This document shows, in pieces, positions 6,801-11,623 of a DNA stretch of 11,623 nt. Position 1 is the stretch's first letter, and each line of letters opens with the position of its first letter. The notes below the pieces were generated by a model. That model worked only from the letters and a program-made list of their open reading frames with translations, made no database searches and was not told the DNA's origin. The translations under genes were made by a program, and so were the position numbers. Source of the DNA: Phoronis pallida (taxonomy: Eukaryota > Phoronida > Phoronidae); contig JAOXYC010202907.1 of NCBI GenBank assembly GCA_028565715.1, positions 1 through 11,623 of the forward strand. The letters are read 5' to 3'.

Positions 6801-9800
6801 GGAACCTCTAGGCCCATGCTGCTAATTTGCGAGAAATTTGATAGGTGCGTCTATAGTAACGAGTGTTGAGATTAATATGTCAAAAGTGCGCCTATATCCG
6901 GAGAGCCCGGTTAACATGGGCCTAATCGCGGAACCTTTAGGCCCATGCGCCTATTTTGCGCGAATTTGAATTTACAAATTTTGAGAGCAAAATGCATTAT
7001 TTCGCATATAGGTGCATGAGCTCAATTGCGGGGTTATACAGTAACCATCAACAGTTTATTTGTTTTGTAGCTGTACACAATAACAAAATATCTTTGAATC
7101 ATTTTAGTGCAAAACTGTCAATTTTCTGTTATTTTGCAAAATGGATCTTCCAAACATGACTTTCGATTTTTTTAGAACAATCAGACATTGATTTAGGACA
7201 TCATTGACAGCATTGTGACGCCACTGGCCATATGATGTCACTGGTGTAATTATGACGTCATTGGAGGTTTTGGAAGACATATGTTGCAAAATAACAGTAA
7301 ATTGACAGTATAGCAATGTAAATGTTAATTTTTTATTATTGTGTGCAGTAACAAACAAACTTACGTAAGCTAAATCTTTACTTCAGCACCCTTTTAAAAA
7401 GTGGGTTATTTTAAAGTTGACTGGGACAAGCTATGGATCATTAACCAGCTTTACAATTTCAGTGAAAAATACCTTCTTTGTGACAGCGTAGTATCGAGTG
7501 CGAAACATGCGTCGACAGTAGAAAGCCCTGAATGCCCCTCCCATTAATTGCTCGATAACCAATCCGATGTCAATCAATGTGTACTGATAGTTGTGTGACA
7601 TGTTCTTGCGTACATCTCTCACGAGATAACGTAACGTGTTGGTTGGGCCTGCTTTCTGGAAGTGAATACACAGAGCATTTCATTTTTAGAATGTTTGATT
7701 ATAATTTTTCTGTTTAACGTTTTTCTTTCTTCAACAATTTATTATTTTTTGAATTTATATACGAAATAGAAACAATAATTTATGGATAACTACACCAGTA
7801 ATTCTAATAACTGTTGGCAAAGTGATAATACACGTGGGTGACTACCCCTTAATGAGAGCCAACCTGCATACAACAACTCAACAGCTTGTCAGCTAGGAAA
7901 TATTTTTCATGAATAAATAGTCAACTTGAACCCCCAAAAATGTGGAAAGTTAAGTTAACATATCCATAAAATCAAACTTTTCCTCCTTTAATAATTAGTG
8001 ATATTCTGCATTTGATAGCATCAACTTACTGTGTTGTAAAGCTCTTCCAACCTCTGAATTGTCAAGAAACTGTGCATGCTTACTCCATTCTCCATCAAAA
8101 GTTTGACAAAGTCAACCCGATCATTTACCAGGGCATCCATCATTGCCATTTCAAGAGTTTGTTTCTGAAGATCAATTTAAAAAACATTTGAAAATATTTC
8201 AGTCAATTTCACATTGTTTTGTAAGATAGAACCAATATGCCAGGGCCTTAAACTCTCCCACAACCCCTGGAATTTTTGCAATTGGTAGTTAACTGGTTAC
8301 TGTATAGTTGTGCAGTGCATTCTACTCAATAGTGTCACACCTTCAAAAAGACATATCGAACATTGTGTTGCACTTTCAAGAACTAAGACATCCCATCCTC
8401 TGCCATTATATGATTAAAACGTTCATGCGATATCTTATTTTAACATATTTTTGCCGTCTACAAACGAAATGTTTGGAACCTACTGGCCATTCTTGTCCGT
8501 ATGTAAAGATATGACTGCGGGCAATGTCCACTCTGTTCCACGTGAGGGCCAGACTCAACTGGTCAGCGGGGCTAGCATTCTGTCCCTTCAACAAGGCAGT
8601 TAGGATGGCCAGGTCAATATCTTGAACACCTCCCTCACCCATTCGAAAGATGGTTATCTAGATGAGAGAAAGGTAACATAATTAAAGGAATATGTGAATA
8701 CACAATACAAATACATGATTGTATGCTTAACTATCATGTAAATAGGAGACCCGGGTTCGATTCCCGGTCGGGTTCTGAAATAAGAATTTTTCTGTCTTTT
8801 CTAAATTGAATACACAATAACGCTTAGAGCAGTGCCTTTTATGCAAATAGCTTTGTAATTCTTCACATCATTACCCAGGCTCTTGATTTGTTTACTCAAC
8901 CATTCCTAAAAATTCCCATTGTCAGAATGGGAGTGTGTGGGCTAGAGCTCAATTCCAGAAGCCAAGAGAAGACTAACCACTCAGCAATGGGAAAATTCCC
9001 ATTATCCAGCAAACAATAGTCTGCTCATTTAGAACAGTAAGACATGACTGCCCAGACTATGAAAAGAAAGATAAGTTCTGCACAGAATTAATTGAAAAAT
9101 AATTCTAAGCTACTCACAAATGAAAACATAAAATAATCAAATTTCAAAAAAAAAACTGTTTCAACCTAGTAATGGACATCTTTGGAACAGTTTTGTTTAC
9201 AACTAAAGGTTAAAGAACTGTAACTCCCTTTGAATTGCATTCTTAATATATTTACATCGCATTTTAGTAACATACCAATTCCTTCTTCTTAACACAGAGC
9301 ATCAGTTCAACAAACAGTTTCTCAGCTTGTCCTCTCGTATACTGGAATGTTTTCTCGATGGTGACAATAAGCTGGTTCTGTAAACTCTCTGCCATTGTCC
9401 TGAAATACAATAAACCCATCATTAAATCTTACCATTACTTGATCCCAAAACCTTGGTCACAGATAATTTGCAGAGGCCATCATCCCATGAAAAAAATCTT
9501 ATAATGATCTTACAACATCCTCAAGGTTTTTGGGTCATAGCACGGCTTGCAAATTTTAAGACATTAAACATTTGATATCAAAATTTACCAATCAAAGTAT
9601 ACCAATACAACAAATCAGTTAACAAAAATCTATAGCAGATATAATTCCTATTTCTTATATACAATTACCAATTGTTAGTAATAAATAAATTCTAATTTAA
9701 AGGCATAAGTTCTTGACCTACCCATCATCAAGAGCGAACTTGTGAGTGAAGGCTAGCAGGTCTGCTGCCCTCCCTGACCCGTCACACACCACAACAGGAA

Positions 9801-10547
9801 CAGGCGGAGTGTCGGTGACATACTGTAGAACTGTTCTGATGGTATTGGTACCACCCTCTAGTACAACACAGACTAGGGGTACTACGTGACTGGCCTTGTG
9901 TTCATTTCCTAGAATCACAGAAATTGTGTGGTGTAAAATGAAGATTCTTAGAATTGATTTTTGTGAAGAATAATAACAAACAGTGGGATTTTTTCTGTCT
10001 TTTCAAATTCATGGGATTTAAAGTCATGACTATCCTAATGATAAGGTACTCTGGACATTTTTATGCACCAGAAAATTATCTTTTATCATTTGAATGAAAT
10101 ATTGAATGAAATGGGCAACAGTTAGGAATTTCTTTTTATTATTCCAAAATCCACATTTTCTGGAAATTTACAGCAGCCAAACATTCCTATTTGTACATAA
10201 TCTTCATCATATCATTCCCATTTGTGTTACTGGCAAAGCCTCACACTAATCTAGATTTTGGCCATGTCCAACATAAACTGGGCAGCCTGAGTTAAGCACT
10301 CTCCAATTCAAAAACCTACCGTACATGTTTTTATTAGCCTAAATCCATACTAACTTGCAAAACCCTCTCACTTACTTGGTGAAAGTCGCTGTCGTGATAT
10401 AAACTTCTCCAGCTGTTTGCGTAGTTCAATTTCTCCGCCATATTTACCCGTAGATCCATTATCAACCAACAGGAAGTGTGAATGGTAACAGTTGAGAACC
10501 GCTGAGTTGCTTTTCGGAGATGAAATGGCATGGTAAGGTTTTACAAC
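3664..10547 (-). CDS. TRPM: TRPM cation channel, nine internal exons (partial gene, N-terminal cytosolic half)
   Basis: Joined exons, in order of transcription: 10547-10376, 9908-9722, 9399-9276, 8657-8484, 8164-8030, 7655-7473, 5908-5732, 4604-4507, 3892-3664. They total 1479 bases and give 493 codons without a stop; every intron is GT-AG and all phases agree. The product belongs to the TRPM family of Ca2+/Mg2+-permeable tetrameric membrane channels. Diagnostic stretches in order are the SLOG-type segment ([16 protein letters not shown], then [19 protein letters not shown]), the MHR stretch [14 protein letters not shown] with [46 protein letters not shown], and [14 protein letters not shown] with HRDFLAHTC. 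The pattern fits the TRPM1/3/6/7 group better than TRPM2/4/5/8. The first exons and all six transmembrane segments, pore, TRP box and C-terminus are outside the window. I cannot choose among the four vertebrate paralogues, and an invertebrate gene may be co-orthologous to all. Confidence 0.93.
3893..4506 (-). other. TRPM intron 8 (614 bp)
   Basis: AT-rich intron bounded by GTAAGT (4506) and TTGTAG (3893). I see no coding segment, RNA or clear repeat in it. Confidence 0.7.
4507..4604 (-). CDS. TRPM: TRPM exon 8
   Basis: 98 bases after TTGCAG, ending at GTAAGT with CT|A (Leu) split over the junction. It encodes [19 protein letters not shown] and an acidic [10 protein letters not shown] stretch. 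The match to TRPM ALVACKLCKAMAHEA, together with phases that fit both neighbours, identifies it despite its small size. Confidence 0.92.
4605..5731 (-). other. TRPM intron 7 (1127 bp)
   Basis: Second longest visible intron. It holds the foldback element at 4698-5032, an 8-bp stem hairpin (AAGACTCC/GGAGTCTT, 5277-5307) and a GC-richer patch at about 5480-5585 that may be an old repeat. No exon is required: exons 7 and 8 join in a continuous TRPM alignment. Confidence 0.7.
4698..5032. mobile_element. Foldback MITE with TTAA flanks
   Basis: The two arms, about 145 bases each, are near-complementary. Both ends begin AGAYACT inside TTAA (4698-4701 and 5029-5032). Shared arm blocks include GATCTGGCGTCAAAATTCA, CCTTTGATGAACA and CTTGCATCTGGGT. 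A short central spacer separates the arms, so the element would fold into one long hairpin. There is no transposase frame. TTAA is the piggyBac target, but the termini lack the usual CCC/GGG start, so the superfamily is uncertain. Confidence 0.85.
5732..5908 (-). CDS. TRPM: TRPM exon 7 ([18 protein letters not shown])
   Basis: 177 bases (59 codons, phase 0), acceptor TTCCAG and donor GTGAGA. The first 25 or so residues ([17 protein letters not shown] and on) are a divergent linker without the acidic/basic run I recall from vertebrate TRPM3/6/7. The rest, [20 protein letters not shown] and [10 protein letters not shown], is highly conserved. Confidence 0.93.
6180..6205 (+). repeat. tRNA B-box-like patch, possible SINE relic
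   Basis: GTTTGAATCCC at 6189-6199 resembles an RNA polymerase III B box, inside a locally GC-richer stretch. No A box, foldable tRNA or target duplication was found, so this may be chance. Confidence 0.2.
6743..7043. mobile_element. MITE with 35-bp terminal inverted repeats and TA duplication
   Basis: The element at 6745-7041 (297 bp) starts CCGTATAACCCCGCAAATG and ends as the complement of CTGTATAACCCCGCAATTG. About 31 of the 35 terminal bases match. TA flanks both sides (6743-6744 and 7042-7043), as in Tc1/mariner-like or similar elements. Inside are two direct copies of a 42-base unit (6798-6839 and 6927-6967, core CGCGGAACCTCTAGGCCCAT) with many GCGCCTATA motifs. It is CpG-richer than its surroundings and has no coding frame. 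Confidence 0.85.
7071..7348. mobile_element. Second MITE with long inverted termini and CRE-like triplet
   Basis: The ends CTGTACACAATAAC (7071) and the complement of CTGCACACAATAAT (7348) are inverted. A second, stronger inverted block pairs ACTGTCAATTTTCTGTTATT (near 7114) with a stretch near 7295-7310. The target duplication is not clean (TA at 7349-7350, TAG on the left). The centre carries three related units with cores at 7216-7227, 7233-7244 and 7253-7264. It starts 29 bases from the previous MITE. Confidence 0.75.
7252..7261. promoter_or_regulatory. Perfect CRE-type palindrome ATGACGTCAT
   Basis: A 10-bp palindrome containing TGACGTCA, the consensus of CREB/ATF bZIP factors. It lies inside the MITE, with two related sites upstream (TGACGCCA and TGATGTCA). 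The match is direct; function is unknown. Confidence 0.35.
7473..7655 (-). CDS. TRPM: TRPM exon 6
   Basis: 183 bases (61 codons, phase 0), acceptor CTTCCAG and donor GTATTT, the weakest donor of the set. It encodes [18 protein letters not shown] and [18 protein letters not shown], then a basic stretch [17 protein letters not shown] where the TRPM variable linker begins. Confidence 0.92.
7656..8029 (-). other. TRPM intron 5 (374 bp)
   Basis: AT-rich, GTAAGT to CTTCCAG. Nothing else is recognised in it. Confidence 0.7.
8030..8164 (-). CDS. TRPM: TRPM exon 5
   Basis: 135 bases (45 codons, phase 0), acceptor CTTCAG and donor GTAAGT. It encodes [20 protein letters not shown] and [17 protein letters not shown], the ankyrin-like helical MHR segment of TRPM channels. 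Confidence 0.94.
8165..8483 (-). other. TRPM intron 4 (319 bp)
   Basis: Shortest visible intron, GTAGGT to CTTCAG. Nothing else is recognised in it. Confidence 0.7.
8484..8657 (-). CDS. TRPM: TRPM exon 4 (MHR region, [14 protein letters not shown])
   Basis: 174 bases (58 codons, phase 0 at both ends), acceptor ATCTAG and donor GTAGGT. It encodes [20 protein letters not shown] and [19 protein letters not shown], nearly invariant in TRPM1/3/6/7. It ends at GQEWP. The donor itself would read VGS, echoing the residues that follow WP in vertebrates, but splicing to exon 5 keeps the alignment length. Confidence 0.94.
8658..9275 (-). other. TRPM intron 3 (618 bp)
   Basis: GTATGT to ATCTAG. It contains the tRNA-derived insertion at 8695-8819 and a cluster of short complementary AATGGG/CCCATT words between 8910 and 9005. 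No exon is missing between exons 3 and 4. Confidence 0.7.
8695..8819 (+). mobile_element. Short tRNA-derived retroposon with 13-bp target-site duplication
   Basis: TGAATACACAATA occurs exactly at 8695-8707 and again at 8807-8819, enclosing 99 bases. The insert carries a tRNA 3' half: GGAGAC, then a perfect T arm (CCGGG TTCGATT CCCGG, 8751-8767) and TCGGGTT. This resembles the T-arm side of tRNA-Asp-type genes. The 5' half does not fold as a tRNA and has no good A box. It is followed by a T-rich tail containing TTTTTCTGTCTTTTC. The simplest reading is a truncated SINE inserted by target-primed reverse transcription. Confidence 0.7.
9276..9399 (-). CDS. TRPM: TRPM exon 3
   Basis: 124 bases after TTTCAG, leaving in phase 0 at GTATGT. 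It encodes [15 protein letters not shown] and [11 protein letters not shown], matching the TRPM helix pair after the SLOG motif. Confidence 0.92.
9400..9721 (-). other. TRPM intron 2 (322 bp)
   Basis: AT-rich, GTAGGT to TTTCAG. Nothing else is recognised in it. Confidence 0.7.
9722..9908 (-). CDS. TRPM: TRPM exon 2 (conserved CDGSGR motif)
   Basis: 187 bases between acceptor CTAG and donor GTAGGT. It encodes [12 protein letters not shown] and [20 protein letters not shown], the most strongly conserved N-terminal TRPM signature, and ends in LDDG. Glycine-rich turns match the SLOG fold seen in TRPM N-termini. The last codon is split GG|G (Gly). Confidence 0.95.
9909..10375 (-). other. TRPM intron 1 of those visible (467 bp)
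   Basis: GTAAGT to TTCTAG. A T-rich word TTTTTCTGTCTTTTC near 9988-10003 is shared with the retroposon tail at about 8787-8801 and may be a remnant of a related tail. Nothing else is recognised. Confidence 0.6.
10376..10547 (-). CDS. TRPM: TRPM exon 1 of those visible (SLOG domain part)
   Basis: 172 bases, entering in phase 0 after TATTTCAG and leaving one base before donor GTAAGT. It encodes a segment with [21 protein letters not shown] and [17 protein letters not shown], the TRPM stretch that precedes the conserved acidic nucleotide-fold motif. The split codon is A|GA (Arg). It is internal: the sequence upstream of VVKPYH is expected on another exon, which I do not find up to 11623. Confidence 0.92.
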
Positions 10548-11623
10548 CTGAAATACATGAATCCAGAAATAAAACCTTGGACAGAACGTCAACTTGGTGT
10601 CACATGGTCTTGCAATACAGCACTCAATCGGTTGTGCTCATTCAAGCCTCAATGCTGAGCATTAAATCCAGGTCTAGGGAGCCCACCTTTATTGGAGCTC
10701 AAAACTGACTGACCTAAAATGGTGGAATGAGCTTAAATATTAGCACGCACAATGGTTTGCTCCCCAATAACAGTTGTTCAATGTCAGTAAGAGTTGGCTA
10801 GGTAGGGGTGCCTATTTAATATCCAGTTTAATGAAGTTCATGCCAATGGAATGTTGAAACAGCAACATTGAACCCATGATCAAACCAAGCCAATTTATTA
10901 TAGGTAACATTTCATCTGACATAAGTTGATTAAACAAAGTGAATACTTGCTTGTGGTCCTCAAAATTAAGATATCAAAAAAAGTATAAGTTTTGTGATCT
11001 TTATTTATAATTATTCAAATTATTAATAAAAATAACTTAAAATTGCAAAGTTTGTCACCATAACTGAAGGATAGAATTGCCGTCTTAATTGGAAAATGGA
11101 CTGCATGCTTTTGATTGCATGCAATTGTCAATCAGAAGAATTTTTTTCTTTTCATCACCAAATGAGGGTGAAAGATACAGCATTGTTTAATTGCAACCAA
11201 TTTAGGCCAATCCTATGGGTTTGAGGAAAAAGCTTTCAATTTCCATGCTTTGAATTTAATATGCCTTATACCTTTAAGTCAGTCATCAGATTTTGGTCAT
11301 CCTATCAGAAAAGATTTTGAAAATAACCAAAAGTTTTGCTACTCACTGACTAAAAAGATCGCTGTTAAACATTAAAAGCTAACCAGAATGAAACAAGAAA
11401 TTGAAATGATAAAATCAAAACACACTGGACCTAACCAACTTATAATTTCAATGAAAAAACTCGATTTCAGTGATATACTTGATCTCAATTCCAACTTCTG
11501 AGGTCGCAGGTTCAAATCCGTCTCAGGCCGGGTAGGGTTGGAGCATGAAACTAGAGCAACGCTAAAGGGATGCGCCCACGTGGGTATGCAACTCGACATA
11601 TACAAAGATAGAGTTTAAAAACT
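10548..11623 (-). other. Upstream TRPM intron sequence, no exon found
   Basis: Over 1 kb on the 5' side of the first visible TRPM exon. I looked for the expected preceding TRPM segment (IAPWG-type and TGG motifs) on the minus strand and did not find it. Contents are AT-rich DNA, a TGCATGC direct/inverted pair near 11102-11122 and a degenerate tRNA-like patch at 11500-11545. Confidence 0.6.
11500..11545 (+). repeat. Degenerate tRNA-like SINE relic
   Basis: GAGGTCGCAGGTTCAAATCC followed by GTCTCAGGCCGGGTAGGG has the look of a tRNA variable loop, T arm and SINE body, with a B box at 11509-11519. The T stem has mismatches and the 5' half is not recognisable. A 10-bp CCCACGTGGG palindrome lies downstream at 11575-11584. 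Confidence 0.35.

Larger units (their letters stand above)
5909..7472 (-). other. TRPM intron 6 (1564 bp)
   Basis: Longest visible intron. It carries two adjacent MITEs (6743-7043 and 7071-7348) and a tRNA B-box-like patch near 6189. The remaining sequence shows no TRPM-like exon, and short open frames in it have no recognisable protein character. Confidence 0.65.

Noticed and set aside
8406-8483. Extension of exon 4 reading VGSKHF after WP
   Set aside because: VGS resembles the vertebrate residues after WP, but it is the donor GTAGGT itself. Splicing at CCA joins exon 5 in phase at the same alignment length, and the alternative GTAG/GT donor puts exon 5 out of frame.
8745-8776. Functional tRNA gene
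   Set aside because: The T arm is perfect, but there is no matching 5' acceptor strand, D arm or anticodon arm.
8905-9010. Possible CRISPR-like or palindromic repeat cluster of CCCATT/AATGGG words
   Set aside because: Only a few 6-10 base words with no regular spacing, in an animal intron; low-complexity coincidence is adequate.
10334-10531. Second minus-strand frame over TRPM exon 1
   Set aside because: Alternative frame of the same DNA; only the other frame matches TRPM.
11372-11605. Minus-strand 77-codon frame with PTRPETDLNLRP
   Set aside because: It is antisense to the tRNA-like SINE relic; the peptide is a repeat translation artefact.

Overview
The window is nuclear DNA from an invertebrate animal. 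Both genes are metazoan membrane-protein families, one of them is split by GT-AG introns of 319-1564 bp, and the AT-rich intergenic and intronic DNA carries small non-autonomous transposons. The ends of the foldback element at 4698-5032 (TTAA followed by AGAYACT) resemble repeats I associate with echinoderms. That placement (echinoderm or another invertebrate deuterostome) rests on memory and is weak.

Left part (130-2901, + strand): one uninterrupted 923-codon reading frame for a type I cell-surface protein. It has a signal peptide, a large leucine-rich-repeat ectodomain of roughly 23 clear and 4-5 degenerate repeats, a cysteine LRR C-cap, one degenerate Ig-like domain, a single transmembrane helix and a 15-residue cytoplasmic tail. 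I recognise the architecture but cannot name an orthologue.

Right part (10547 down to 3664, - strand): nine consecutive internal exons of a TRPM cation channel (TRPM1/3/6/7-like group). I assembled them by hand. All junctions have GT/AG and compatible phases, and together they give an uninterrupted 493-codon segment. It covers part of the N-terminal SLOG-like domain and the following TRPM homology regions. The start of the protein (beyond 11623) and the transmembrane pore, TRP box and C-terminus are not in the window. Because exon 9 ends on a good donor, the rest should lie at lower coordinates. If so, the LRR-Ig gene is either nested antisense inside a TRPM intron or the TRPM gene is broken here.

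Repeats: three hairpin-type MITEs sit in the two longest TRPM introns (4698-5032, 6743-7043, 7071-7348). A tRNA-derived retroposon flanked by a perfect 13-bp target-site duplication lies in the intron at 8695-8819. A hAT-like fragment and partial tandem copies of the exon 9 3' end with its donor lie at 3395-3633. The two genes have no evident functional link; their proximity looks structural.
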